A stretch of DNA of 64,000 bases from Winogradskyella undariae (GCF_013285155.1 NZ_JABTEL010000004.1:310001-374000), one strand, 5' to 3'. Numbered from the stretch's first letter, positions 53,561 through 63,262 are shown. Notes: generated by a model from the letters alone, not told the origin. A program made the numbers and translations.

Positions 53561-53741
53561 GAAGGTAAAATCTTTTAAATGTTAAATTAAAATGTATTTC
53601 AGCGATTTATTAAGTGTTTAAGCGGTTAATGTTAAAATATATTAGATATTGCTGTATCTAATAAAAGAAATATATTAGAAAACGTAAGTTACCATAAACT
53701 TAATTTCCTTTTTGCCCCAAACCTATATTGAAATATTGATT

Positions 53742-53867
53742 ATGAAAACTAAATCAAGCTTACCAAACCCTACTTTAACTGAAAATCATGAATTTTCAGT
53801 ATTAGAAAGCACTTTAGAGTTTATCTCTGATGTTTTTAAATTAACAAAAAGAGTATTCATGCTATAA
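53742..53867 (+). CDS. Possible 41-residue peptide between scoB and the ABC ATPase gene
   Basis: A short ORF on the plus strand reads MKTKSSLPNPTLTENHEFSV then LESTLEFISDVFKLTKRVFM and L. It has a polar N-terminus and a likely amphipathic helix at the C-terminus. It lies after an AT-rich 230-base spacer and its stop overlaps the convergent ABC ATPase gene by six bases. CCTTTTTG at 53707-53714 is a poor promoter match. Codon use looks natural, but I recognise no family. Confidence 0.4.
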   Translation: MKTKSSLPNPTLTENHEFSVLESTLEFISDVFKLTKRVFML

Positions 53868-55553
53868 TCCTTTAGGAATAGCATGAATCAGCTTTTTTGT
53901 ATACTCTTTTTTAGGGGAAGCATATATTGTATCTGCATCTCCAATTTCTTCAATTTTTCCTTTATTCATTACTAATAACTGATCTGCCATATATTTTACA
54001 ACGGCCAAGTCGTGTGAAATAAATATATAAGTGAAGCCAAATTGCTCCTTTAAGTCATTTAATAGATTTAAAACTTGTGCTTGTACTGAAATATCTAAAG
54101 CCGAAACAGACTCATCACATACAATAAGCTGAGGTTCTAAAGCAATAGTCCTTGCTATACCTACACGCTGACGCTGACCTCCTGAAAATTCATGTGGATA
54201 GCGGTCAAAAGCAGAAGCATCTAAGCCTACTTTTTCTAAAATTTCAATAACCTTTTCTTTTCGTTCTTTATTTGAAGATCCTATATTATGAACCGTCATG
54301 GGTTCTAAAATAGCATTACCAACAGTTAATCTTGGATTGAGCGAAGCAAATGGATCTTGAAATATAATCTGAATATCTTTTCGTAACGTTCGCATATCCG
54401 AAGTATTCAAATTTGTAATGTCTTTCCCTTTATATAATATTTGTCCAGAAGTCGCTTTGTCTAACTGTAAAATAGCATTTCCTAAAGTCGATTTTCCGCA
54501 ACCAGATTCACCAACCAAGCCTATCGTTTCTCCTGGGTAAACTTTAAAGCTTACACCATCTACGGCATTAAAAGGTTTGTCTTTCGTAAACCATCCCGTT
54601 TTGGATAGGTATGTTTTTTCAACATCAATAACTTCTAATAAAGGGTTTTGAGCATATAATTTGTTGTGGTTTTCAATTCTGTTTTCATCAGAAATAATGG
54701 TTTTACTTACGCTGTTATTCATAAAGTCATAGATTGTCGGTAATTGTTTTAATCTAAAATCTGTTGATGGTCTAGCGCCAATTAACGCCTTGGTATAATT
54801 GTCTTTTGGATGATTAAATATGGTTTCGGTTGTGCCTTGTTCTACAATTTCACCTTTATACATCACTAAAACACGGTCTGCTAATTCCGAAACTAAAGAC
54901 AAATCATGAGAGATAAACAGAACGCTCATTTTTGTTTCAATTTGAATCGTTTTAAGCAACTCTAAAATCTCTTTTTGTACAGTAACATCTAAAGCTGTGG
55001 TTGGTTCGTCTGCAATCAGTAATTTAGGTTTGCAAGCAATAGCCATGGCAATCATAACACGCTGTTTTTGTCCTCCGGAGATTTCATGAGGATACGCTTT
55101 ATAAATTCGGTCGGGATTAGGTAGCTTTACTTTATCAAAAAGATTTAGAACTTCGGATTTAATTTCTGAATTAGATAATTTAAAATGTTGTTTTAAGATT
55201 TCTTCAACTTGTTTACCACAGCGCATAGAAGGATTCAAAGAACTCATAGGTTCCTGAAAAATCATGGCAATTTCTCTTCCTCTTATAGCTTGAAATTCTT
55301 TATCAGATAGATCCACCAAGTTTTTATCTTCAAATTGAATGGTTCCAGATGTAATTTTCGAAATCTGTTTAGGTAATAATCCCATTAAGGCTAGTGAAGA
55401 AATAGATTTACCAGATCCAGATTCGCCTACAACGGCTACAATTTCATTTTTATTGATATGAAATGAGCTATTTTTTATAATTTTATTTTCAATTCTATCC
55501 TTATAAAAGGAAATATTTAAACCTTCAACTTGAAGTAATTTTTGATCTGCCAT
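53862..55553 (-). CDS. Dual-domain ABC ATPase of the oligopeptide (Dpp/Opp) type
   Basis: A 563-residue fusion of two nucleotide-binding domains. Both have intact motifs: GESGSGKS with SGGQKQR and [13 protein letters not shown] in the first; GESGCGKS with SGGQRQR and [14 protein letters not shown] in the second. Each is followed by an oligopeptide-transporter C-terminal segment. The fused DppD-DppF layout resembles YejF/GsiA. The permease and binding-protein genes are not adjacent, so the substrate (peptide, nickel or other) is unknown. Confidence 0.9.
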   Translation of the reverse strand: MADQKLLQVEGLNISFYKDRIENKIIKNSSFHINKNEIVAVVGESGSGKSISSLALMGLLPKQISKITSGTIQFEDKNLVDLSDKEFQAIRGREIAMIFQEPMSSLNPSMRCGKQVEEILKQHFKLSNSEIKSEVLNLFDKVKLPNPDRIYKAYPHEISGGQKQRVMIAMAIACKPKLLIADEPTTALDVTVQKEILELLKTIQIETKMSVLFISHDLSLVSELADRVLVMYKGEIVEQGTTETIFNHPKDNYTKALIGARPSTDFRLKQLPTIYDFMNNSVSKTIISDENRIENHNKLYAQNPLLEVIDVEKTYLSKTGWFTKDKPFNAVDGVSFKVYPGETIGLVGESGCGKSTLGNAILQLDKATSGQILYKGKDITNLNTSDMRTLRKDIQIIFQDPFASLNPRLTVGNAILEPMTVHNIGSSNKERKEKVIEILEKVGLDASAFDRYPHEFSGGQRQRVGIARTIALEPQLIVCDESVSALDISVQAQVLNLLNDLKEQFGFTYIFISHDLAVVKYMADQLLVMNKGKIEEIGDADTIYASPKKEYTKKLIHAIPKGL

Positions 55554-55581
55554 AAGAGAGATTTGAATCTAGAAAACTAGA

Positions 55582-56295
55582 TTACACATGTTTTATTTCA
55601 TTATCTTGAAGCAATTTGTCGCCTCTTAATCTTAAAAATATTTGTGCGACTGCAATTGTATCTTTTTCGCAATAAACAACAATTCTATTTATTTCTTTCG
55701 TTTTGTAATAGACGTGATAAACTTCACTACCATCAATATCATCTTTAGGTGAAGGAATGCCTAATACATTAGTTAATAATTTTAATGACGTATAGGTTTT
55801 AAAATCACCAAATTTCCATAATTCTAAAGTATCTAAATGAGGTACTTCCCAAGGTTTCTTTCCAAATAAATTTAGTTTTTCTGGCAATTCTATATGGTGA
55901 ATAATCATGCGTCTTGCTATGTATGGAAAATCGAATTCCTTACCATTATGAGCACACAGTAAATACTTATCAGAATTAAAATGTGTGTTTAGTAAGTTTT
56001 TAAAATCATTTAAAATTTTTATTTCATCACCGTAAAAGGAAGTCACTCTAAAACTTCGAATTTCTTCTTCTATGTTAAAGTAGCCAACCGAAATACATAC
56101 AATTTTACCAAATTCAGCCCAAATGCCTGCTCGGTCATAAAACTCTTCTGCTGAAAATTCTTCTTTTCGCTGGTAACGCGACTTGGCATTCCAAAGGTCC
56201 TGTTTTGCATTATCTAAATCTGAAAAATTTTCTGTTTCAGGAACGGTTTCTATATCTAAAAATAGAATGTTTTCTAAGTTGAGTTTGCTAATCAT
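55582..56295 (-). CDS. 3'-5' exonuclease, DEDD family (PolB-like)
   Basis: A 237-residue RNase H-fold nuclease. The first two acidic metal ligands are in FLDIETVPE; CAHNGKEFDFPYIARRM supplies the second site and CEKDTIAVAQ the last. It resembles predicted 3'-5' exonucleases related to PolB proofreading domains. I start at MISKLN; an upstream in-frame TTG would extend the protein into an intergenic repeat. Confidence 0.85.
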   Translation of the reverse strand: MISKLNLENILFLDIETVPETENFSDLDNAKQDLWNAKSRYQRKEEFSAEEFYDRAGIWAEFGKIVCISVGYFNIEEEIRSFRVTSFYGDEIKILNDFKNLLNTHFNSDKYLLCAHNGKEFDFPYIARRMIIHHIELPEKLNLFGKKPWEVPHLDTLELWKFGDFKTYTSLKLLTNVLGIPSPKDDIDGSEVYHVYYKTKEINRIVVYCEKDTIAVAQIFLRLRGDKLLQDNEIKHV

Positions 56296-56305
56296 GTATT
56301 GTGTA

Positions 56306-56344
56306 TTTGGCAAACCCAACAGGTTTTAAAAACTGAAAGGTTTA
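56306..56344. repeat. Degenerate intergenic repeat, copy 2
   Basis: AAACCCAACAGGTTTTAAAA followed by ACTGAAAGGTTT is related to the reverse complement of the element at 5640-5672. It fills most of the spacer between the exonuclease and serine hydrolase genes. Confidence 0.35.
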
Positions 56345-56349
56345 GCGTT

Positions 56350-57498
56350 TTACTTTTCCATCATGGAATAAGCTTCGTCTATAAAGGTATAAAAATCAGG
56401 TGAATGTGCATTACCTTGTGCTTTTGCAACCGTATGTCCTAGTCTGATTACCATAACGTTATCTTCAGGAATTACAATTACATACTGCCCTAAGTGACCA
56501 CGCATGTAAAAAATGTTTTTATTTTTATGTTTAGCAATCCACCAACCATAGCCATACATTGGACCGTTTTTAAAACGCGGGTGTACCGATTTTGAAACAA
56601 ATGTAGAATCTAAAATTTGTTTGCCATTCCATTTTCCATGGTCTTTAAATAGTTTTCCGTAACGCGCAAAATCTTTTGCATTACTAGCAATACAGCAATA
56701 AGCTTTTACTAAATCGTGATCTTCACTATCTACTTGCCAAAGTGTTTCGTTTTCCGCACCTAAAGGTTTCCAAAAGCTTTCTTCAAAATACTTATATAAT
56801 TTTTTACCGGTTGCTTTTTCAATAACCATAGCTAACATTTGAGTGTCTCCACTTGCATATTTGTAGCTTTTTCCAGGATCTGTTGCCATTTTTAAGCCAT
56901 TCATAACTTTAGATAAGTCATCATCAAAGTAGGCACGTGTGGTAATAGAAAAAGGAGAATAGTAGGCTTCATCCCAATTTGTACCAGAGCTCATGCTAGA
57001 TAAATCACCAACCGTCATTTTTGCCGCTTTTCCATCACAAAATGCAGGAAGGAAATCGCAAACAGGTTGGTCTAAACTTTTAATATATCCATCTTGAATC
57101 GCTTTTTGCATCAATCCAGAAACGTAACTTTTAGCCATAGAAAAACTATTCGATTTAGAATTTTCATTAAATTCATCGTAATAATTCTCAAACCAAATGC
57201 TATCATTTTTAATAATAACATAGGCAATGGTACCTGAAGATTCGTTTAGCTTTGTAAGCTCTTCTGTTTCTGAGGCGCTGTTATAATCTTTATGATTTGG
57301 CCAAGGTTCAGGTGTTCCTATATTAATGGCTTGGTTATCAAATTGTTTGTAGTCTTCTAAATATGCTGTTTTGTGGCCATTCATATATATGGTTCGTACA
57401 GCTTTTAATAAATAATCGGTATCCGTTATGTAAAGTGCAGCAATAACAACTGCCAATAGAATAACAATGAATTTAAGTGCGTTTTTTAGAAACTTCAT
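56350..57498 (-). CDS. Serine hydrolase, class C beta-lactamase/esterase family
   Basis: A 382-residue protein with one N-terminal hydrophobic segment (residues 7-26) acting as anchor or signal. The nucleophile is in SFSMAKSY (SxxK) and the Tyr motif in YKYASGD (YxS). The third motif reads RGHLGQ (HxG) instead of KTG, as in esterase and peptidase relatives. It is unlikely to be a true beta-lactamase. The natural substrate is unknown. Confidence 0.88.
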   Translation of the reverse strand: MKFLKNALKFIVILLAVVIAALYITDTDYLLKAVRTIYMNGHKTAYLEDYKQFDNQAINIGTPEPWPNHKDYNSASETEELTKLNESSGTIAYVIIKNDSIWFENYYDEFNENSKSNSFSMAKSYVSGLMQKAIQDGYIKSLDQPVCDFLPAFCDGKAAKMTVGDLSSMSSGTNWDEAYYSPFSITTRAYFDDDLSKVMNGLKMATDPGKSYKYASGDTQMLAMVIEKATGKKLYKYFEESFWKPLGAENETLWQVDSEDHDLVKAYCCIASNAKDFARYGKLFKDHGKWNGKQILDSTFVSKSVHPRFKNGPMYGYGWWIAKHKNKNIFYMRGHLGQYVIVIPEDNVMVIRLGHTVAKAQGNAHSPDFYTFIDEAYSMMEK

Positions 57499-57510
57499 TT
57501 GTGGTAAGTG

Positions 57511-58032
57511 TTAATTAGTTGCTTGACGTTTTTTTAATTTGTCTTTATAAAATTGTTTGTCAGCGATATATAGTGTTTTATTAAATGTAGCAATTATATT
57601 TTGGTTATCATCTACAAGACTCATTGTTTTAAGAATGTCAGTTTCTTTATTTTTTGATATTGAGTCTTTTATGTTTTTAACTTCTTGTTCAGAAAATATA
57701 AATTCACCATAAATTGTTGTTCTTGCAGGTCTTTTATAACGTGCTTCTACTGCTTTATCCCAAACAACGTAATCACTACCAAGGATCTGAATTAACTGTA
57801 TCATGTAGATTGGGTCTGTAGCAGCAAGCATACTGCCTCCAAATAAGGAACCGGCATAATTCCGGTTTTTCCAATTAAGTTTGAGTCTTATTTTTACGTA
57901 GTGTAGATCGTCACTTACTTCAATAAGTTTAGCAGTTGTCCGTCTATACATAGGCGACCAATTAAAACCGTATTTATAGATTGTTGAGGTTTTAAAAAAA
58001 CGTTTTAAAAATTCGGTAGCAACTTTGTACAT
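57511..58032 (-). CDS. DUF4442 hotdog-fold protein
   Basis: A 173-residue hotdog domain protein of the DUF4442/YiiD-like group (NRNYAGSLFGGSMLAATDPI), related to thioesterases. The start is ATG at 58032, one codon after a TTG. It begins a few bases after ogt ends and precedes the serine hydrolase gene by 12 bases, so the three genes probably form an operon. Confidence 0.85.
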   Translation of the reverse strand: MYKVATEFLKRFFKTSTIYKYGFNWSPMYRRTTAKLIEVSDDLHYVKIRLKLNWKNRNYAGSLFGGSMLAATDPIYMIQLIQILGSDYVVWDKAVEARYKRPARTTIYGEFIFSEQEVKNIKDSISKNKETDILKTMSLVDDNQNIIATFNKTLYIADKQFYKDKLKKRQATN

Positions 58033-58035
58033 CAA

Positions 58036-58509
58036 TTAAAATAAGGTTTGTTGTTTGTTTTCGCTCTCGTGATTAAGTAACCATTGTTTTCGGTGTAAAC
58101 CACCAGCATAACCGGTAAGACTTCCGTTGCTTCCAATAACGCGATGACATGGAACAATAATCCAAAGTGGGTTTTTACCATTAGCATTAGCAACAGCTCT
58201 AATGGCTTTTGGGTCGCCTAATTGCTTAGATAATTGAAGGTAAGATATGGTTTTACCTAAAGGAATATCTACTAAAAGTTTCCATACTTTTTTCTGAAAT
58301 TCTGTACCCTCAGGATTTAGATTTAAGTTGAATGTTTTTAGAGTACCTTCAAAATAATCTTGAAGTTGATTAGCACAATCCTCAAGTTCATGAGGAATTA
58401 TATCTGTGATTTGTTCTTCAGTATTTAGTATGCTAACTTGAGTAATACCATTTTCATCTCCAATAATTTTTGCGTAACCTAAAGGAGAATTAATGATGCA
58501 CGAAACCAT
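58036..58509 (-). CDS. ogt: Methylated-DNA-protein-cysteine methyltransferase
   Basis: A 157-residue suicide repair protein that takes the alkyl group from O6-methylguanine. The acceptor Cys is in IIVPCHRVIGS and is followed by the usual GSLTGYAGGLHRKQWLLNHE. It lacks an Ada N-terminal domain, so it is Ogt-like. Confidence 0.94.
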   Translation of the reverse strand: MVSCIINSPLGYAKIIGDENGITQVSILNTEEQITDIIPHELEDCANQLQDYFEGTLKTFNLNLNPEGTEFQKKVWKLLVDIPLGKTISYLQLSKQLGDPKAIRAVANANGKNPLWIIVPCHRVIGSNGSLTGYAGGLHRKQWLLNHESENKQQTLF

Positions 58510-58512
58510 TTT

Positions 58513-59637
58513 CTATTCGTTTTCTGGTGTTTTTTCCTCTTCAATAATACCTAGTTTCTTCGCTCTAGCTTCCCAGCTTTTTCTAGCTAAAGATTGTAAG
58601 TCTGAAACGTTATCACTTTCATCCATGATTTCTAGACCTAGAAGAGTTTCTATAACATCTTCCATAGTTACAATTCCACTAACAGAACCATATTCATCGA
58701 CCACTAAAGCCATATGATTTCTGCTTTCTACTAACTTTTCAAATAGTTTAGGAATAGGTAGATTTCGTTCAATAACAATAATATTTCGTTTAAGATCAGA
58801 TAATTTTTTAGATCCATTATCTAAGGCCATTTCTTTAAAAACTTCATCTTTTAAAACTAAGTTTTGAATGTTGTCTGCATCTCCTGAATATATAGGGATT
58901 CTACTAAATCGTAGATTCATATTTTCTTTAAAAAACTCCTTTACAGTCATGTTTTCATCCACAGTTTTCATTACTGTTCTAGGTGTCATTACATCCTTGG
59001 CAAAAACTTCTTTAAAGGTGAGTAGGTTTTTTATAATCTTACTTTCATTTTCTTCAAAAACCCCTTCTTCATGTGCAATATCTGCCATTGCAGCAAAACT
59101 TTCTCTGTTTAAAACACTTCCGTGTCCTTTTCCGCCAATGAGTTTTGTGGTTAACTGAAGCACCCATAAAATACCGGTGTATTTAAGAGGGAATATTAAA
59201 ATATTAAGAGCTTTAGATGTAAAGTTGGCTAACTGTTTCCAGTATGTTGCCCCTATTGTTTTTGGAATAATTTCTGAAGCAACTAAAATTAGAATAGTCA
59301 TTACGGTAGATACAATGGCTACCATTAAATCTTCAGTAATAGTAATACCTAAAATGGTTCTTTCTGTAGTGCCATACATTTCGGCATAAGCTACTTTAGC
59401 TTGTACACCAACTAAGATAGCACCAACCGTGTGGGCAATAGTGTTTAATGTAAGAATAGCAATTAAAGGACGGTCAACATCTTTTTTTAATTCTTCTAGT
59501 TCCGTAGCATAAACTTTGCCTTCTTTCTTTTTAAGATTTATAAATGTAGGTGTTAAACTTAAGAGTACAGCTTCTAGAATAGAACATATAAAAGAAAAGA
59601 ATATAGATATGACAGCGTAAAAAATAAGTAAGCCCAT
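58513..59637 (-). CDS. Hemolysin-family protein (DUF21 plus CBS pair)
   Basis: A 374-residue protein with an N-terminal DUF21/CNNM membrane domain (about four helices, residues 1-150) and two CBS domains (for example VMTPRTVMKTVDENMTVKEF and NHMALVVDEYGSVSGIVTME). Family members are implicated in Mg2+/Co2+ transport. The usual C-terminal CorC_HlyC domain is missing; the chain ends in a short charged tail. It may be the first gene of the operon that continues into ogt. Confidence 0.88.
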   Translation of the reverse strand: MGLLIFYAVISIFFSFICSILEAVLLSLTPTFINLKKKEGKVYATELEELKKDVDRPLIAILTLNTIAHTVGAILVGVQAKVAYAEMYGTTERTILGITITEDLMVAIVSTVMTILILVASEIIPKTIGATYWKQLANFTSKALNILIFPLKYTGILWVLQLTTKLIGGKGHGSVLNRESFAAMADIAHEEGVFEENESKIIKNLLTFKEVFAKDVMTPRTVMKTVDENMTVKEFFKENMNLRFSRIPIYSGDADNIQNLVLKDEVFKEMALDNGSKKLSDLKRNIIVIERNLPIPKLFEKLVESRNHMALVVDEYGSVSGIVTMEDVIETLLGLEIMDESDNVSDLQSLARKSWEARAKKLGIIEEEKTPENE

Positions 59638-59796
59638 TAATAAATAAGTGTTTTAGTTAGGGCTAAGTTACAAAATGAATGTTGAATTGTAGATTTATTT
59701 TATCGACCTTAAAAATATTGGCTTTACTTATTAATTTGTTAATCTTTCACCTTGGTGTAACAGGAAAAAAATACTTCTAGGACTGTAAACAAAAAA

Positions 59797-59827
59797 GATT
59801 AGTCATAAATTTAATTATTGACTAATC
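59797..59827 (-). terminator. Terminator of the outer-membrane transporter gene
   Basis: A perfect 9-bp stem GATTAGTCA/TGACTAATC with a 13-base loop is followed on the minus strand by T6. It lies about 40 bases after the stop codon. Confidence 0.75.
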
Positions 59828-59868
59828 CTTTTATATAAATTAGGTTTTTTTAATTGAGATAGTCTAAA

Positions 59869-60738
59869 TTATTTGACATCTAAAAATACGCCAGCACTAA
59901 ATGAAGGGTTTGCTGCAATAATTTTTCCACTTAAAAGAGAAGAATAGTTGAACGAGACACCTAGTTTTTTGTTGATGTAATAAGCAACTTCTGCGCCTAA
60001 ACCAACATATTCGATATTATTTGCAAATATGCTACCTTGAGAATTTTGTGCATTTAAACTTCCGTTATGTAAGGATTGTATTGTGTTTAGTCTTCCTATT
60101 AGCCAAAATTTATTTTGAATTAATTGAGTTCCTAATTCTAATCCTGTGGTTAGTTGATCAGAAAAATCATTGGTTCTATTATTAAACCCTAAATATACTT
60201 TACTGTAAAAGGATTGGTTATATATATTAAAGGATTTACCTAAGTTAAGCTGTACTAGTTGGTTAAATTCTCCATCACCAGTCTGAAAACTTCCATCAGA
60301 TCCACCTTCACTTTTTCCTGTAGGCAAGCCAAATTTTAAAGAGGCAGATAAAGCCCAAGAGTTTTTATTAAATAGGCTATAGTTGACACCTAAGTCGATA
60401 TCTCCAATAGAATTTACGGCTTCACCTTCAGTTAAAACTTGTCCGGTTGTTCTTGAAATAGCATCATTTTGAGTTGTTCTGGAGAAAAAAGGAATATAGG
60501 CTACTAAATCTAATTTTTTAGTAAGTCCATATTGTCCATAAAAGTTGAAATTAAAATTTGTTCTGGTGGCGTTAGGATCTTTATCTCCGGTATCTGTATA
60601 ATGTTCGTCAGATTCTAAATACCAGGCTGAAACTTTATAATATCCTTTGCCTTTATCTTTAGTCCATTGTGCAAAAGAATGTTGAAAGCTTAAGATGATA
60701 ATTAAAGTTGGGATTATTTTTTTTAAAGTCATTGTCAT
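59869..60738 (-). CDS. Outer-membrane beta-barrel transporter-like protein
   Basis: A 289-residue exported protein: signal ending HSFAQ, then a repetitive beta-strand pattern with aromatic girdles (NFNFNFYGQYGLTKKLDLVA, IGDIDLGVNYSLFNKNSWAL). It resembles the MetA-pathway-of-phenol-degradation/transporter outer-membrane family. Two ATGs six bases apart could start it. It follows an Ig-like lipoprotein gene by 15 bases and is likely co-expressed. Confidence 0.72.
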   Translation of the reverse strand: MTMTLKKIIPTLIIILSFQHSFAQWTKDKGKGYYKVSAWYLESDEHYTDTGDKDPNATRTNFNFNFYGQYGLTKKLDLVAYIPFFSRTTQNDAISRTTGQVLTEGEAVNSIGDIDLGVNYSLFNKNSWALSASLKFGLPTGKSEGGSDGSFQTGDGEFNQLVQLNLGKSFNIYNQSFYSKVYLGFNNRTNDFSDQLTTGLELGTQLIQNKFWLIGRLNTIQSLHNGSLNAQNSQGSIFANNIEYVGLGAEVAYYINKKLGVSFNYSSLLSGKIIAANPSFSAGVFLDVK

Positions 60739-60753
60739 AATTTAAATATGTAA

Positions 60754-61449
60754 TTAATCTAATATTTCGCCTGTACCTACTTTTACACCAAAAGGTTGGC
60801 ACCAGTAAAGTAAATAGGTGTAATCGTTAATGTTAGTGTTGGGAATTGTGTATGTGTGAGCGCCATTAAAAACACTAACAGGTCCAACACTATAGGCACC
60901 AGAAATTGAGTTAGGATTATTAGTTAAGTACAAGTAAAGTCCAGGTAGGCTAGTTGTAGCTTGGTAGTCGCTATTTACAGAAAGCAGTAGGTTGTCAGAG
61001 TTTTCTTGTTCTGCGAGTGTAAAACCACCCGTAAGTAAATAACTACTAGTCGTTACAATGGTACCCGATTTTACAACGGGTTCTATAATTACCACAGTTC
61101 CATTTTCTGTAATGGTTATAGAAAAACTTTCTTCTAAAAAAATATCATTTTCTAATACAGAAGCAGATATTGTGGTGGTTCCTTCAGAAATAGCAGTTAG
61201 AAACCCAGAAGTGTCAACGGTTGCAATGTTTAAATTAGAACTGCTCCAAGTTACTATTGTTTCTTCTTCAATTCCTATATTATTAAAATATGCAGTGTTT
61301 AGCTGATAAGTTTCAGGAACGGGTAATGAGTTAATAGGGTTTAGAATTCTGAGCTCAGGTTCAATAAAGTCATTAACAATATCTTCTCCGATACAACTTG
61401 TTTGTAATAGTAATAATGAAACAAGTAAAAACGTGTACTTTTTAATCAT
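60754..61449 (-). CDS. Lipoprotein with a BIG2-type Ig-like domain
   Basis: A 231-residue lipoprotein: signal MIKKYTFLLVSLLLLQTSC. Residues about 35-115 form a bacterial Ig-like group 2 domain (ATVDTSGFLTAISEGTTTIS). The rest is beta-rich with a final YLLYWCQPFG segment. It is probably a surface or periplasmic adhesion-type protein. It is paired with the barrel protein downstream. Confidence 0.75.
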   Translation of the reverse strand: MIKKYTFLLVSLLLLQTSCIGEDIVNDFIEPELRILNPINSLPVPETYQLNTAYFNNIGIEEETIVTWSSSNLNIATVDTSGFLTAISEGTTTISASVLENDIFLEESFSITITENGTVVIIEPVVKSGTIVTTSSYLLTGGFTLAEQENSDNLLLSVNSDYQATTSLPGLYLYLTNNPNSISGAYSVGPVSVFNGAHTYTIPNTNINDYTYLLYWCQPFGVKVGTGEILD

Positions 61450-61554
61450 AGATAGTAAATTTATAAAGTAGTTGTCTTTAATAATTTAAAACCCTTACAC
61501 TATAATGTTAAAAAATTAAGAATTCACTATTAGGGGGCGTTGGAAATAGATCAT

Positions 61555-61594
61555 AAAAAAAACACTCTTATATTTTATACAAGAGTGTTTTTTT
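61555..61594. terminator. Bidirectional terminator
   Basis: A perfect 9-bp stem AACACTCTT/AAGAGTGTT with an 11-base loop, flanked by A-runs and T-runs on both sides. On the minus strand it ends the Lrp-lipoprotein unit. Confidence 0.8.
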
Positions 61595-61624
61595 ACGATT
61601 CAAAATTATTAATTATAGCAACTT

Positions 61625-62560
61625 TTAATCTATTTCGATATACTTTTTTTGCTCAGTTAAATGAATGAATTGTCCATTTTTATATTTAAATTCCCCTTTG
61701 TAAGCATATATTGAATCAACCTGACAGCAAAATGAAAAATCGGTGGCATAACTATACGAGAGTGTTTTCGATTTTTTGTTGTAAGTTAAATAGTGCTTTG
61801 TCTCAATAAAACTTTCTTGAGATAACGATAGTTTTCCGCTAGGATTGTAAATACTGTCGTTTAGAATTTCATTGTACTTTGGATAATTATAATCGATTTG
61901 GTGATAGTTTATCTCATTATCTTTAAAAGAAATTAAAGTGGCAGATTTTGTTTTCTCAGAGTAAACAGATGCAGGTCTACCAAAACTTTTTTCCTTTATT
62001 AGGTATTTTCCATCAGGCATTAGGTAAATATGTTCTAGATCTTTAAACTCTAATTTCTCGATGATTTGTCCATTTTCTAGCACAATTTGGGAAACCCAAT
62101 AAGGATTACAATACGCACCACAAGATTCTCCCCGACCAACAAATATTTTAAACAAGTTATCAGGAGAAGTATATACACTGGCAACTAAGATGCTTCTGTC
62201 ACCATCAAAATGATTAGTTAATAAAGATTTTATTTTTGAATTTGATAAGTTGGAATTTTCAGTTTCTAAAGTAGAGAAGGCTGTTTTTCTCCAAAAAAGA
62301 AGTAAATCCAAAGAGTCTTTATGAGACATTATATAGTTTGAATGAATTTCTTCTAAGGGATAGTCTGTAAATTCACCTTTTTTAATTTCCAGAGAGTCTT
62401 TGATTGTTTCTGTTAAATCTAATTTTTGATTCTCTTCATAATTATTTGAGGGGATTTCAGAAACCGATATATCCTTAATTTTAGATTGTTGTTGGTCTTT
62501 GCAGCCAAAAACCAATGCTAAGAGTATAAATGCTATCTGTATTTTACAATTGTAATACAT
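61625..62560 (-). CDS. Lipoprotein of unknown function downstream of an Lrp regulator
   Basis: A 311-residue lipoprotein: signal ending ALVFGC, then a charged linker and a beta-rich domain with a Cys pair (GRGESCGAYCNPYW) and another at FSFCCQVD. No family recognised. It starts seven bases after the lrp-like gene, so it is almost certainly in the same operon. Confidence 0.7.
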   Translation of the reverse strand: MYYNCKIQIAFILLALVFGCKDQQQSKIKDISVSEIPSNNYEENQKLDLTETIKDSLEIKKGEFTDYPLEEIHSNYIMSHKDSLDLLLFWRKTAFSTLETENSNLSNSKIKSLLTNHFDGDRSILVASVYTSPDNLFKIFVGRGESCGAYCNPYWVSQIVLENGQIIEKLEFKDLEHIYLMPDGKYLIKEKSFGRPASVYSEKTKSATLISFKDNEINYHQIDYNYPKYNEILNDSIYNPSGKLSLSQESFIETKHYLTYNKKSKTLSYSYATDFSFCCQVDSIYAYKGEFKYKNGQFIHLTEQKKYIEID

Positions 62561-62567
62561 AGGTTAT

Positions 62568-62975
62568 CTAACTTTCTAATATAATACTAGTATTAGGAAC
62601 TCCGTATTGAGAAATACGTTCTAAAAAAGTAATTAAAGCCTTGTTGTCTTTGAAATAGCCTAAAATACATAAGCTATCTTCACCTGTAATGCGGTCGCAG
62701 CGTTCTACTTCGTTTATGTATTTGATTTGGTTGTATGCTGTTCTTATAGTACTAGATTGATGAATTTTTAAATTGATATAAGCCCTAACTGTAACGCCTA
62801 ATTTATCATGATTAAGCTTTAAAGAATACCCTAAAATAAATCCTTTTTTCTCTAGTTGTTTTACGCGTTTACCAATTGCTGGAGCTGATAATTCTACAGC
62901 TTTTCCTATAGTAGCAAATGATTCACGTGCATTTTCACGAAGCATTTTTACAATTTTTTGGTCAATAGCGTCCAT
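62568..62975 (-). CDS. Lrp/AsnC family transcriptional regulator
   Basis: A 135-residue regulator, slightly shorter than usual (about 150). N-terminal HTH: IDQKIVKMLRENARESFATI and AVELSAPAIGKRVKQLEKKG; C-terminal RAM ligand domain with the conserved ERCDRITGEDSLCILGYF. It senses an amino acid or related effector. An inverted repeat GTTTCGAA/TTCGAAAC overlaps its start region, suggesting autoregulation. Confidence 0.92.
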   Translation of the reverse strand: MDAIDQKIVKMLRENARESFATIGKAVELSAPAIGKRVKQLEKKGFILGYSLKLNHDKLGVTVRAYINLKIHQSSTIRTAYNQIKYINEVERCDRITGEDSLCILGYFKDNKALITFLERISQYGVPNTSIILES

Positions 62976-62980
62976 TTTCT

Positions 62981-63029
62981 GTTTCGAAATTAATTTGTTT
63001 GTTATTCAAAATATTCGAAACCAAATGTA
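62981..63029 (-). promoter_or_regulatory. Promoter and inverted repeat of the lrp-like gene
   Basis: On the minus strand TACATTTG (63022-63029) matches TAnnTTTG. Immediately after it begins GTTTCGAA, whose mirror TTCGAAAC ends six bases before the ATG (arms 63014-63021 and 62981-62988, 25 bases apart). The repeat covers the expected start site and leader, a natural operator position. Confidence 0.5.
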
Positions 63030-63225
63030 GGAAAATTTTTGCATTTATTTTTAAGATAAACAAGCAGTTTGTTTGAAATTATGGTTCAGTTTAAAAATCT
63101 TCTGGATGATTATCTAAATCTAGATACTATTGTTTTTTGAAATAGAATGAAACAAGAATCCGTTGCGATGTAATAATAAACATAAGATAGATTGACCTTT
63201 TGCTAGGTGATAGAGTGATCTTATA

Positions 63226-63262
63226 AGAAACGTCCTTAGCAAATTTTGATAAGGACGTTTCT
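63226..63262 (-). terminator. Terminator of the secreted coiled-coil protein gene
   Basis: A perfect 13-bp stem AGAAACGTCCTTA/TAAGGACGTTTCT with an 11-base loop lies 27 bases after the stop codon on the minus strand. The T-run after it is short, so it may act both ways. Confidence 0.65.

Noticed and set aside
53862-55553. Frameshifted or duplicated ABC gene
   Set aside because: The two nucleotide-binding domains are both intact and in one frame; this is the normal fused DppD/DppF layout.
56350-57498. Beta-lactamase resistance gene
   Set aside because: The SxxK motif is present but the third motif is HxG rather than KTG and the protein matches the broad serine hydrolase/esterase group.
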